Shown here piece by piece: positions 1 to 9,508 of a stretch of 64,000 bases of DNA. The stretch's first letter is position 1. Every line of letters begins with the position of its first letter. The stretch is from NCBI GenBank assembly GCA_946406115.1, contig OX291551.1, positions 14,570,001 through 14,634,000 of the forward strand. Reading direction: 5' to 3'. The stretch is from Apoda limacodes (taxonomy: Eukaryota > Arthropoda > Insecta > Lepidoptera > Limacodidae). The notes under the pieces were generated by a model. The model did no database searches. It had not been told where the DNA came from and saw only the letters and a program-made list of their open reading frames with translations. The position numbers and the translations under genes are program-made.

Positions 1-429
1 AAGGTCATTATATATTGTCAGAAACTCACACAAGGCTGTTTATAAATGAACAAGACGGATTTGATCCATCAGAATTATAAGTGAAGTTAATATAACACGA
101 GGAGTAATCCAATGTATCTTGACTTTAACTATAATTAGAAGAGTATAAAGACAGAAGTTGTTCATCAGCATTTGTAATTAATAAAGCTTCAAAGGTAGGT
201 ACTTACTACATAAGAACTGTAACTATAATTAAAATGTATAATTGTTCTATACATCAGGACTTGTATTTAAATTAATAAAGTTAACGATTACTTGGGGGGG
301 GGGGGGGGGGGTATTTTATGCATATATATATATAAAAATACCATCATAACACTTATTGCCGAAGGGGTAGTCAGAGATATTACGTATTTCTGCTCGTTAC
401 ATCCATGTTTTATTGATGATTAGTATGTT
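1..429. other. AT-rich flank, no gene
   Basis: AT-rich sequence with stop codons in all frames. Apart from the G run at 294-311 and a short TA run just after it, I see no gene, RNA or recognisable repeat. Confidence 0.6.
294..311. repeat. G18 homopolymer
   Basis: Eighteen consecutive G, followed by a short ATATAT-rich stretch. A similar G run with a similar right flank occurs at 2909-2923 inside the inverted-repeat element, so this may be a remnant of the same family. Homopolymer length is prone to assembly error. Confidence 0.9.
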
Positions 430-790
430 TGGATTCTATGCCAAAGGTTTCTTCGTTTGATTCCCGGTAGAGGCAACCAGTATTGGTACTATTTTCAAAT
501 TATGAAGTTGTCTAGATTCTGGTTTGTCGGTTATGGCGATAGGGTAATTCGGTTATTGCCGCGGTTTTCCTTCTGCAAATTCTTGATTGTAAGGAAGTTT
601 GCTATAACAAGCTATGCCTGTAGTTATAGTTCGTTTACGTGCAATACGGTTATAGTTATTCCTAACGAAACTTTTAAATTTTACTGGCTAAAAGTAGTCT
701 ATAACCTTCTCCGTCCCTTGTACTATCTGTCTACCAAGTTTAAGCTGAATTGAATGATCCATTGCGTCGTGATGGTAGGACATACAACCA
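430..790 (+). repeat. SINE-like repeat with family B body
   Basis: Begins with a B-box-like piece (GTTTGATTCCCGG) and runs into the body of lepidopteran repeat family B: a TTCGGTTAT motif, a GTTTGCTATAAC motif, TTATAGTTATTCC, a decayed form of the AAAAAGTAGCC core, and an end of the type AAGTTTAAGCTGAATTG. The fused structure suggests a tRNA-headed SINE. A 98-codon open stretch lies inside it but starts at TTG and has no protein-like character. Confidence 0.6.
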
Positions 791-1139
791 AAAAAACTCA
801 CTTTCGATATTATAATGGAAGTATGGAATCTTAGACTTCAGTCCACTAAAACTTTTCAAGTTATTGACTTATCTATAAAATTTTGAAAAATGAATAAAAA
901 AAAATATTTTATATATTTAGTACAAATAATATTATATAACAAACAATGTTTAAAAAAAAAGTCACGAGACTGTGTAATATTTGTATATAATATGTGTCAA
1001 AAAAACTTTACACACCTTAGGGAATTCTAGCCCCTGGCGACCACAATAAAGTTAATGAGTAGGTATATTGTTTTGAAGATATAAATTATATATTTATCAT
1101 ATTATGATTTATATAACAGTATTATACTATTATAAATCG
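791..1139. other. AT-rich spacer
   Basis: Long A and T runs and no coding potential. I see nothing to annotate here. Confidence 0.6.
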
Positions 1140-1212
1140 GTAGTGGCCTAGAGCCGATTTCAACTTACGCCCTGAGGGGCGGAGGTTCGAGCCCGGCATG
1201 TACCAATGAGTC
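1140..1212 (+). repeat. tRNA-derived SINE head
   Basis: An A-box-like TAGTGGCCTAGAGCC is followed about 35 bases later by a B-box-like GGTTCGAGCCC. This is the split RNA polymerase III promoter of a tRNA-derived SINE. The flanks cannot form a seven-pair acceptor stem, so it is not a functional tRNA gene. Confidence 0.55.
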
Positions 1213-1263
1213 GTTTTCTTAATTTCACAAGTACATCGATTATTATATATATATTATATAGAA

Positions 1264-1353
1264 TTTGTCAGGGGTATTCATTGTGTCAGGGATATTTATT
1301 GTGTCAGGGGTATTCATTGTGTCAAGGGTATTCACTGTGTCAGGGGTATTCAT
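1264..1353. repeat. 18-bp tandem repeat, five copies
   Basis: Five head-to-tail copies of TGTGTCAGGGGTATTCAT with one or two substitutions in some units (units start at 1264, 1282, 1300, 1318, 1336). Because 18 is a multiple of three, the array stays open in one frame and would read LCQGYS repeatedly. I regard that as a by-product of the period. Confidence 0.9.
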
Positions 1354-1453
1354 TTCCGAATACACGGGTACGCGACCCCGGCCTCCCGAGCTACTACTTA
1401 TTCTATCCATTTCCTTACAACAGTAGTATCAGTAGTATCCCCCCCCCCTTTGG

Positions 1454-2612
1454 ATGTATCCCACTCATCATACGATTTCCAAAAATCATGACATCCCAAC
1501 CCTTACTTCTTGTTCCCTTCTATTATCCGATAGGGGACGTCGGGCAGCAGCGACCCTCTATAAAACTACTGCGCTCGCCAACCCGCTTGCCAGGCGTGGC
1601 GAGAATGGCAAACCCACCTACAATATAGACGTCACAAACAACAAACGGCCCCTAGTCCCCGACAGCCCTGCTAGTCCAGGCTACGGTAGCGGCCTTAGTA
1701 ACGGCGGGGCAGGGGGTGCGAAGAATCACCGGCAGAGATCCGGCTACCAACACCGACGACTGGACCTGGCAACCTACAATGCACGTACGCTGAGGGCCGA
1801 CGAGAAAACAGTAGAACTGGAAGAAGCTACAAGCAAGATACGCTGGGACGTTATAGGGCTATCGGCGGTCCGAAAACAGGGACAGGACACGATAGTTCTC
1901 AACTCAGGTAACTTGATGTACTACCGGGCTAGACCAGCTATCCCAAAGTGGTGTCGGGTTTATCGTCCGCATGTCCCTCGTCAACAATGTCATCGAAGTT
2001 ACAGTGTGTCGACCAGGGTAGCGTACCTGATACTCAGAATATCAAAACGATATTAACGACTTGAACGCGAAACTAGGTAAACGAAGTGGTAATGAGCTGA
2101 GAGTAGGACAATTTGGATATGGACAACGGAACGCCAGAGGGCAGATGCTGGCCGACTTCATGGAAACGGAAGGCCTCTTTATGATGAATTCCTTTTTCAA
2201 GAAGCGCCCACACAGAAAGTGGACCTGGATGAGTCCGGATGTTGCACGAAGAATGAAATTGACTTTATCGTGTCGACGGAAAAACAAGTGTTCAATGATG
2301 TCTCTGTGATCCACACGGTCAAAACCGGGAGTGATCACCGTATGGTAAGAGGCACATTGAACCTCAACATAAGGCTTGCTAGGTCTCGACTGATAAAGTC
2401 CACGCTCCGACCCACAACCATCCAAATCCAAAACCCAGAAAACTTTCAGCTCCAACTAAAAAATCGCTTTGAATGCTTAAGGGAAGACGCATAAGTGGAC
2501 GATACCAACGACATGTTTGTGGAAACTGTCAATACGGTTGGGTCTTAGTTCTTTAAAACCCACCGTATAAATAGAACAAAAAGACTCTCAGACCAGACTC
2601 TAAGACTTATGG
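1454..2612 (+). pseudogene. RTE-clade LINE fragment (endonuclease region), broken
   Basis: The 5' part of the open reading frame of an RTE-type non-LTR retrotransposon, of the kind often misannotated as craniofacial development protein 2-like. Visible endonuclease landmarks are ATYNARTLRADEKTVEL near 1766-1815, KIRWDVIGLSAVR near 1836, KRSGNELRVGQFG near 2080, WTWMSP near 2222, a shifted-frame IDFI near 2263, and the catalytic GSDHRMV near 2328. Homology continues weakly to SDQTLRLMDE near 2590-2613. The frame shifts at least twice (near 1950-1990 and near 2240), and roughly 30-40 residues normally found between SKRY and NDLNAKLG are missing at about 2055. The reverse transcriptase domain is absent. 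It is a dead, 5'-biased fragment, unlike the usual 5'-truncated LINE copy. Its right side meets an inverted-repeat element. Confidence 0.85.
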
Positions 2613-2620
2613 ACGAGAAT

Positions 2621-2925
2621 ATCTCGAATTCGAGATATGTTTAATTAATTTATTCATGGCTTATTAAATGCGGTAACTGTTTTAGTCGATAGATATACTA
2701 GTTTGAACTAAATATGTCGAAAAAACATGGCGTATATCGTTTGCAAATAGTTTTTCGTATTATTAGAAAATCTATTAAGGCTACACGCTCTCTTACGCTA
2801 GCGGTAGACAGGCATCGAGTGGTCGGTAGCAGTAGAAATGGGATGTCGCACGGAAAGTGTTTTGAAAAGGAGTCAGAATAATTGAGTGAGGCTCAATAGT
2901 TTTGATTTGGGGGGGGGGGGGGGTT
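2621..2925 (+). repeat. Left inverted-repeat arm
   Basis: Matches the reverse complement of 3346-3700 with scattered substitutions. It lacks 30 bp present in the right arm and ends inward at a G15 run (2909-2923), whose counterpart is the C-rich stretch near 3349-3359. A 55-codon frame starts at the ATG at 2714, points inward and stops at 2879-2881. Confidence 0.85.
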
Positions 2926-3345
2926 ATAGCATATAGATATATATCAAAATGGGAACTTATAGGGAAATACCTCTTTTTGAAGAAAAGGGGGGTGCAAGGG
3001 AGGTTTTTGTGACTCCTCTTTTTTAGGGGAGTCATGAGTTATTAAAATGGAGGTTCATATGGACCGTTTTTTTAAAAAAAGAGGGGTCATAAAAATCCCT
3101 CCACTGTGTGACCACTGTTTTTTCAAAAAGGGGTCCTTCATAGGGGAATCAAGCTCTGTTTTGATGACTTCTAAATCACAAAAACCGCAGTTGCGCGACC
3201 CTTTTTATAAAAAAGGGGTGCTTCCTTATAACTTCCCTTTTTGATGATCGATAAAGTCCATTCCTACTAGCAATGTTTGTACCGCACATTTCTTGTGACT
3301 GTTTTTTATTTATCATATGAAAGAAGGGGGATTGAACGCAGTCAC
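2926..3345. other. Core of the foldback element, hairpin-rich
   Basis: Contains about five short T-run/A-run/GGGG hairpin motifs, for example near 2973, 3013-3037 (GACTCC...GGAGTC stem), 3068, 3118 and 3203. Short open stretches on both strands repeatedly read FFKK or FYKK because of these motifs. I do not regard them as genes. Confidence 0.6.
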
Positions 3346-3700
3346 TCCCCTCCCCCCCAATCAAAACTAAACTATTTAGACGTCAACTAATATTACTAAT
3401 TCCGACTCCTTTTCATACCACTTTCCGTGCGACATCCCATTTCTACTGCTACCGACTACTCGATGCATGTCGACCGCTAGCGTAAGAGAGCGTGTAGCCT
3501 TAATAGAGATTCTAATAATACGAAAAAAGCGTCGACACATTCTAGGAATACGAAAAACTATTTGCAAATAATATCTGCCACGTTTTTTCGACATATCTAG
3601 TTCAAACAAGTCGATCTAGTGACTAAAACAGTTACCGCGACTAACAAGCCACGAGTAAATCAATAAAACACATCTCGAATTCGAGATTATCTCTATTAGC
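3346..3700 (-). repeat. Right inverted-repeat arm
   Basis: Mirror copy of 2621-2925. On the minus strand a 72-codon frame runs from the ATG at 3594 to a stop at 3376. It begins MSKKRGRYY, against MSKKHGVYR in the left arm, and both contain LTLAVD and VVGSSRNGMSHGK. The extra 30 bp near 3510-3550 contain a local direct duplication of an ATTCTA..AATACGAAAAA motif, so the left arm may have lost it by slippage. Confidence 0.85.
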
Positions 3701-3708
3701 ACGAGAAT

Positions 3709-3974
3709 CAGGCAGCAGCTAGGCTATTATTAACAAGGGAGGAATAAATCACAACTTTGTATTGAATTTAAATATGAACGAATATGAACTTCTTGCCTCA
3801 GGTATCGTAAGTCTGGACAGTTGGTACACAAACCTCTAATTGGAGAACGGAGGCTCGGACCCTAAGTTGTATTAGTGCTATTGGGCAAATATTGTCGAGC
3901 TAATGGCCCCTTTTTTCACCAGGACCGATGGTATAACGTGCCCTGCACAGCAAAGAATGATTTAAAAAATGTAG
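3709..3974. other. Unassigned sequence right of the foldback element
   Basis: AT-rich with a few less biased patches. It does not continue the RTE frame recognisably. I see no gene. Confidence 0.5.
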
Positions 3975-4050
3975 TCCTGCTGTGGTTACCCATCCAATAA
4001 CTGACCACGCCCGACGTTGCTTAACTTTGGTTGAACATCATTTCCAATAG
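3975..4050 (-). repeat. 5S rRNA-derived repeat (SINE3-like or 5S pseudogene)
   Basis: Read on the minus strand, about 4027-3980 resembles the internal promoter half of insect 5S rRNA: AAGTTAAGCAACGTCGGGC, then TGGTCAG, then TTGGATGGGTAACC, in the order box A, intermediate element, box C. The 5' part of 5S (CCAACGACCATACC) and the 3' end are not seen, so it is not a functional 5S gene. A second copy at 57408-57465 shares flanking sequence on the side of the 5S 5' end, pointing to a dispersed family and not to independent 5S pseudogenes. Confidence 0.75.
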
Positions 4051-4228
4051 GCAAATGTAGCTAGCTACATTATTATAATTTAATTATATAATGTTATAAA
4101 AAGTATAATAGTAATTTAAAAGATATCTCTAGTAGGTTTTCTTGGTAAATTGTAATATTATTCGTACTTTAATGTATATTGGTATATATAACTCTGTAAA
4201 TATTTCATAATATGTAATTTTTGACAGC

Positions 4229-4252
4229 ATATATATATATATATATATATAT
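4229..4252. repeat. (AT)12 microsatellite
   Basis: Uninterrupted AT dinucleotide run of 24 bases in an AT-rich region. Confidence 0.9.
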
Positions 4253-5029
4253 TTCTGGAGAAAAAAATCCGCATATTAATTGGTGTACAGTAATTAAATA
4301 ATCTAAAACAGGGTAACTAAGTTTTAGGCTTTTAAGTAAATAATCATATGTATCATAAACTTTAATAGGTCGACTCTATTATCAGCGTGTGAAATACCTA
4401 CAAACAGCTGTTCCAAAAAAATGTACTAGGGGTGTTACAAATTACAAACACTTGCATGATAGAGGTAGGGCTGTGTAAATTTTTGTACGTGTAGACATGT
4501 TTTCTTAATTAAGTTAACACATTATATATATATATATTTGTTTGGATGTGAATTTTTGCTATAACGATGTGGCGGTTAATAAACGTATAAAATTGTTGTC
4601 CTTTAATAAATTTAACTTACTTAGTCACTTTTATAAATATCCTATTTTTTATTTAAGTTAAGTATATTTAGTTAATTTTAAGGTTTTATGTTTTTCTAAA
4701 TACACGAGTAGGTATGTTATTATATATTTGCTAACTATTAATTTTTTTTATTTATTACATTAATATTATATATTTTTATTCGTTCTTAAGAAATTTTAAC
4801 TGTATAATAATAAACAAGTGAAATAAGTTTACATAAAATTATACTTTATTACATCCATGTTAAATGAAATATAGAAGCGGAGTTCTTTAAACTATGGTTT
4901 AAAATGTAAAGAGTAGGTATAACAGGAAGCAAAAGCTTTTATCTTTATGCCTTATCCATAGATCAATGGTTTGAATAACATTCTAAATGCAGCGTCCCTT
5001 ATATCCAGAGAGCTACGAAATTGGCGCTC
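4253..5029. other. AT-rich spacer
   Basis: Contains a short TATATA run near 4525 and otherwise no gene, RNA or recognisable repeat. Confidence 0.55.
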
Positions 5030-5389
5030 AAACGGTATGCGAACGCAACCTGTTCTGAGGGGAACGTCTCCCCCCTACGGCGGCTCTCGCGCTAGTGCCA
5101 TCGGAGCTTTGAGCGCATACGGCTGTGCGCAGGCGCGCCATTTTACCCCACAGATAAACACATGTTTTTTTTCAGTGAAAAGTTGCCAGTGTTAAATCCT
5201 TGTTCGAATTTCAAACAGTGCATTCGGATTGCAGTGAGGTGTTCGATTATTGAAATTCTTAACGATATAATTGTTCTCTTGTGTTTAAAACAGTGATCTC
5301 GTTCCGTCTCTGGCTTTTTTCGAAATAAAAAAAATACGAATTGATTATTCTTGTGAACGAAAGTGTGTTGAGTTAAAACGAATTTGAAG
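5030..5389 (+). promoter_or_regulatory. CpG-rich promoter-like block, possible ds non-coding first exon
   Basis: An abrupt GC- and CpG-rich stretch (about 5030-5145) stands out from AT-rich flanks. It contains GCGCTCAAACGGTATGCG, and a partial inverted counterpart (GAGCGCATACGG) lies near 5110. Just downstream is an insect initiator-like TTCAGTG at 5171-5177, followed by CAGTG-rich sequence of 5' UTR character. A good splice donor, GAAG|GTGCGT, follows at 5390. If transcribed on the + strand, an exon of about 215 bases could splice to 16330 or 16339 ahead of the ds start codon. The start site, exon and link to ds are inferred. A promoter for an unrelated transcript is equally possible. Confidence 0.35.
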
Positions 5390-6489
5390 GTGCGTTTCGA
5401 TTCCTTAATTTCAAAATAACATGCTGCTTTACTTAAGCTGAGTAGCACTATCTAATGTTTGTGCTTAGCGGGAATGTGTACGGAACTTGAAAGTTCAAGT
5501 TAGGCTCGTTTTAGGCGTAGGTTTGTGAGATTTCACATTTTCACCTAATGTGTTCTTTATAGACCCTACGATGATTTACTACATAAGTATCAGTGATTAC
5601 AGCACATGTTTTATTTTAAAAACGTGTCAGTAATAAAGAGTCTAGTAAAAAAAAAGTCTACTTTAAAAATAATTTAGTAAAAAAGAGACTAGTATAAAAA
5701 GAGTCCAGTATACAGCCAGTTCTGTCTTTTTTTGCCAACACCGCAATTAAGAACGCGTAAAACCAATTTCAATTCTACAGCTATCATTTATGTGTATAAC
5801 TACCTATAAGCTTATTTATAAATAGGATGGTTGAAATCGGATTTAGTTTTTTTTTTATAATTATACCTTTTAATATTATTGTAATATTGAACTACTAAAT
5901 AAATATGGCTAGTATATGGGCAGCTGTAAAATATGATCACAGCCTTTTTAATAAATCTATGGTTCATTTTAATATGACATTTATAATAAAGTAGCTTTGA
6001 AAAGCAGCCGGCAAATTAAATTTTTTAGAAAATATAACTTACAAAGTCATACATAAATTATATTAATAGCAATAGATTAAAAATATGACTATAAATTTAA
6101 TAAGACGGTTTAAATTGTGAAGAGAATAAATTAAATCATGGTCATTAACACTATTGTTTCAAACAAACTTTATGATATCGATTAAATTTCTCGGAAGAAA
6201 ATGTATTTGTAATATTTATATATTTATGCGTTATTTATATCACCTTTTGCATTGACTAAAGTATACATGCTAAACTTTATAAAAGAATGAGGCCACATGA
6301 TAATGAGCTTGCTTGGCAACTTATTATACCAAATATAAATACAAGATATTTTCATTCTTTCGTTATCTTTGATCTTTGTTAAGTTCATCTCAATATGGTA
6401 CATAAACATTTAAGATTTAATTTTCCTCTTAGGAATATAAATGTAATGATTTTTTGACATCCATAAGGATACTAGTTTTTTCCGTGGTT

Positions 6490-6680
6490 CCATATGCCGC
6501 AAATTCGGTAACCGGAGTAGGTAGAATTTGAACGGCAACTTCTTAATTATATTAAATAAAAACAGACCCACACTTGACGTTTTCAAGTAGCATATTTTTC
6601 CCCATGACTCAAACTACAGCTGTAGGTACAGCTGTTTAAGCGTGAAGAGGTAACAGACAGACAGACAATCTCAGAGAGAG
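6490..6680 (+). repeat. Diverged family B repeat copy
   Basis: Weak match to the family B order: AAATTCGGTAACCGG, an AACGGCAACTTCTTAATTATA stretch, a decayed AAGTAGC core, then a tail of the form AAGCGTGAAGAGGTAACAGACAGACAGAC. Old and rearranged. Confidence 0.45.
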
Positions 6681-7014
6681 ACTTTCGAATTTATAATATT
6701 TTTAATGGAAATCAAAACACAAAAAAAAACAAAATGTATGTTTTTTTTTTAAATCTTTACATATATCATCAGTCATAATAGGTCTATAGGTTATTAGACT
6801 ATTATTATACAACTATTCTCACTTTTCTGACGTTTTAAATAAATAAAGCGAAATATTCCGTTATTTTGTTTCTTAATATATATACATATATAATCTATGT
6901 ATATAAAAATATTGTATAAAAATCATATAAGAAAATCATTATATGTACATTTTAAAATATAATTTTTTTAAAAATTAAAAAGGTTACTACGCTCTTATTG
7001 ATCTTTTTTGTGCC

Positions 7015-7340
7015 TATGTCGTACGATAAAAAAAGATAAACTCAAAAACTACTGAACCGATTATAAAAATGTTTTCACCATTAGAATGCTACATTATGCC
7101 CGAGTAATATAGACTATATTTATTACTAGGAAAATTAGGGATCCCAACTAAAATTCAATAATTTTCAAATTTCAAAAAATTTGCCATAAAATGTCTTTCA
7201 TTACATGCGCTGCGGAAACTATTGATGATAGACCAAAAAAATGTTCTACAATATAAAAAAACATATCAATATCTATAAAAAACTTCCCGATACAATATGT
7301 CCAACTATTGTAGTTATGTCACTATAACTTCTTTTTTACA
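7015..7340 (+). repeat. Interspersed repeat fragment
   Basis: Carries the pattern AAACTACTGAACCGAT...TTTTCACCATTAGAATGCTACATTAT that I recognise from many lepidopteran intergenic regions (element type unclear). The right-hand part from about 7150 is less certain. Confidence 0.45.
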
Positions 7341-7544
7341 TTTAAAACTTTGATAGAAATGCAGACCAAAATCAGACCATGTTATGCACGTACCTTTGTA
7401 TTAATGCTTATCCAAATAAAATTAATCTCTTATTCAAGACTGCTTTAATACCTGTAGATTAGTTTATGAATTATTTAAATCTGACATTCCGTTCAAAAGA
7501 TATTACAAATTTAAAAATGTCAATCTTAGCAAAATACTAATAGA

Positions 7545-7612
7545 AAACCGCGGCGCCCCGTGATCGGCTCATACGCGCGGCCGGCTCCCTGTTTCCTCCG
7601 TACGTAGCGGAC
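7545..7612. other. Short GC-rich block
   Basis: A CpG-rich patch (CCGCGGCGCCCCGTGATCGG and following) in otherwise AT-rich DNA. On the minus strand it reads GAGRAYEPITGRRGF in one frame, but nothing extends it. It may be a repeat fragment or a regulatory patch. Confidence 0.4.
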
Positions 7613-8578
7613 GTAATCGAAATTTAATATTTTGACTTTTTTCAAGGAAATTTCAAGGAAAAAAACTTTGAGAATAAAAATAGGATAAAAATATAATTTG
7701 TAATTTGAAAAAAAACTACTTATGTCATGCATAAAGAAACATTTACTCTACGTTTATCCCAAAATGTTTAAAAAATAAAAGTCCACCTGTGCGGAGCCGG
7801 GACAGACTACTAGTTATTTAATATTTCAACAAAAGTAGGTAAGATACTAAAATAAAAATACTTAAGTATAAAGTGTTTTTTTTGTATCTATAGGATTTTC
7901 ACTACATAGAATACTTGTACATAGAATAGCTTGTACATAGAATACTTTTCTATGCTCATAATAAAACGAAATAAGATTTATTTTTTTTATTTAAAAGATA
8001 TAACGTTTGTATGTATCTAAGAACGTGCTTTAATATAGACAAATATGGTTTTTATTATTGTATAGTTGCAAATCCTTTTATTTTGTGAGCTTGCGTTTAA
8101 TTATGCCCGACGGAAAATAGCTTTTGTGGAGCTTTGAATTTCAACCTAAACATTAATCTTTGTGTATTTAGTTGTTTAGCTATTATGTTAAATTTTAACT
8201 TAATTGTTAAAAACCAATTTATATAGGATATAATACAATATAACATATAGGAATAATAACATACTGAAAGCAATTATCACACATACATATTTCTTAGATA
8301 TAAATATGTTACTGTAAAAGTCCAGAATTCGTTAAAGTCTAAAAATTGTTAGCTAAGTTGATTTTGGTCCTGACTCTTTTCTTTGTATTTAAAATCACTA
8401 AGCTATAATAACCTAGGCCAAGTCAGGCTAGTTTTAAGTAAAACCCTAAAAATATATGAAACTAAGCTCAAGATAAAAAATAACAATATGATTTTAATAG
8501 GCTATTTTTTACACGGAATTATGATAACTATGTAGTTAAACTTTCTTTATTTTTGTAGTTCTCTTATGTTGGTAGTTC

Positions 8579-8644
8579 TGTCATCAGATGTCATGTTTGG
8601 CCCATATAATAAAATATTTGGGCCAAACATGACATCTGATGACA
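8579..8644. repeat. Perfect 26-bp inverted repeat with 14-bp loop
   Basis: Bases 8579-8604 are the exact reverse complement of 8619-8644, with spacer 8605-8618. A 26/26 match in otherwise unconstrained AT-rich DNA implies a recent origin or a maintained hairpin. No matching structure elsewhere in the window was noticed. Confidence 0.95.
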
Positions 8645-8837
8645 ATATTATTTATTACTAACTTTAGGCTTTTACAGTAAATAAAGGTTCTTAAAAGACA
8701 AAGAAATCTATAAACATATCAGTATTTGTTTGTTTTTATAACTTATTCTACTATACTGACTAACGCTCTATATATGAAATGTTTAAATAAACTTCCTGAT
8801 CATTCGAAAACATAAAATTTATTAGTTCAGTTATAAC

Positions 8838-9032
8838 AGATGAGCTCCCTGCCAAGCTTTTCTCTAAGGACTATACAGTATGGGGTTCTTCAAGAAAGAA
8901 GTTATTGGATTTTTGAAGGATCGACAACGCGCGAGTGATACCCCTGGTGTTACAAGCGTCAAAAGGCCACGGTGACCGCTTACCATCAGGCGGACCGTGT
9001 GCTTGTTTGCCACCTTAGTATAAAAAAAAAAC
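8838..9032 (+). mobile_element. LINE 3' end (jockey/CR1-type), truncated
   Basis: End of the second ORF plus 3' UTR of an abundant lepidopteran LINE: GAGCTCCCTGCCAAG, TTCTCTAAGGACTA, TTCTTCAAGAAAGAAGTTAT, then CCGCTTACCATCAGGCGGAC and GCTTGTTTGCCACCTTAG, ending in an A run. The usual protein signature is WNELPxKVFS followed by FFKKEVI. Heavily 5'-truncated. Confidence 0.85.
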
Positions 9033-9236
9033 ATTAATAGTTTCATCTTCAAAAATATTAAATTGACGATTTTTTTTATGTTCAGTATCGCTTCAGGATT
9101 AGTTTTATTTTTAAGTACATAAGATACTACATTCTTAAAGTAACACGTTATGGAATACTACACTTTTAAAATATGATAAGACAGATACAGTAGTATGTAG
9201 AACAGAAACCTCGGTGAATTAAGTATATTAAAACTA

Positions 9237-9508
9237 GACTGCCGCCCTTAATTCGGTTATCGGCGTGGAACTCTTTAATTATACTAATGAAGTTTGCTAT
9301 AGCAAACTATATCTATACCTATAATTCGTTTAAGTTCAGTTATAGTTATTCCCACGGAAACTTTTGAATTTTTCGGAATAAAAAGCCAATTCTATTCCAG
9401 GACCCAACCAATATATATGTGCCAAGTTGCATCTCGATCCGACAAGTGACTGAATCGTGATAAAGTAACAAACGTCCATCCAGACATATTTTCACATTTA
9501 TAATATGC
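9237..9508 (+). repeat. Family B repeat, copy 1 of a tandem pair
   Basis: Starts at CCGCCCTTAATTCGGTTATC and passes GTTTGCTATAGCAAACTATA, TTATAGTTATTCCCACGG, a GGAATAAAAAGCC core and GTGCCAAGTTGCATCTCGAT, ending CATATTTTCACATTTATAAT. A second copy follows immediately in the same orientation. Confidence 0.75.

Larger units (their letters stand above)
2613..3708. mobile_element. 1.08-kb foldback DNA element with long inverted repeats
   Basis: Two arms of about 305 and 355 bp in opposite orientation enclose a roughly 420-bp core. Near both outer ends sits the palindrome ATCTCGAATTCGAGAT (2621-2636 and 3672-3687). The element appears flanked by an 8-bp direct repeat ACGAGAAT (2613-2620 and 3701-3708), which would fit the target duplication of hAT-like or other 8-bp-duplicating transposons. 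The right end carries 13 extra bases outside its palindrome, so the exact ends are uncertain. No transposase is recognisable, so it is probably non-autonomous. It lies at the right edge of the RTE fragment, whose reading frame runs up to the left 8-bp repeat. Confidence 0.7.

Noticed and set aside
1206..1628. 140-codon open stretch reading repeated LCQGYS
   Set aside because: It is produced by the 18-bp tandem repeat, whose period is a multiple of three. The rest is proline-rich translation of C runs.
2793..3244. Short frames on both strands rich in FFKK
   Set aside because: They arise from repeated T-run/A-run hairpins in the foldback core. No known peptide or conserved frame supports them.
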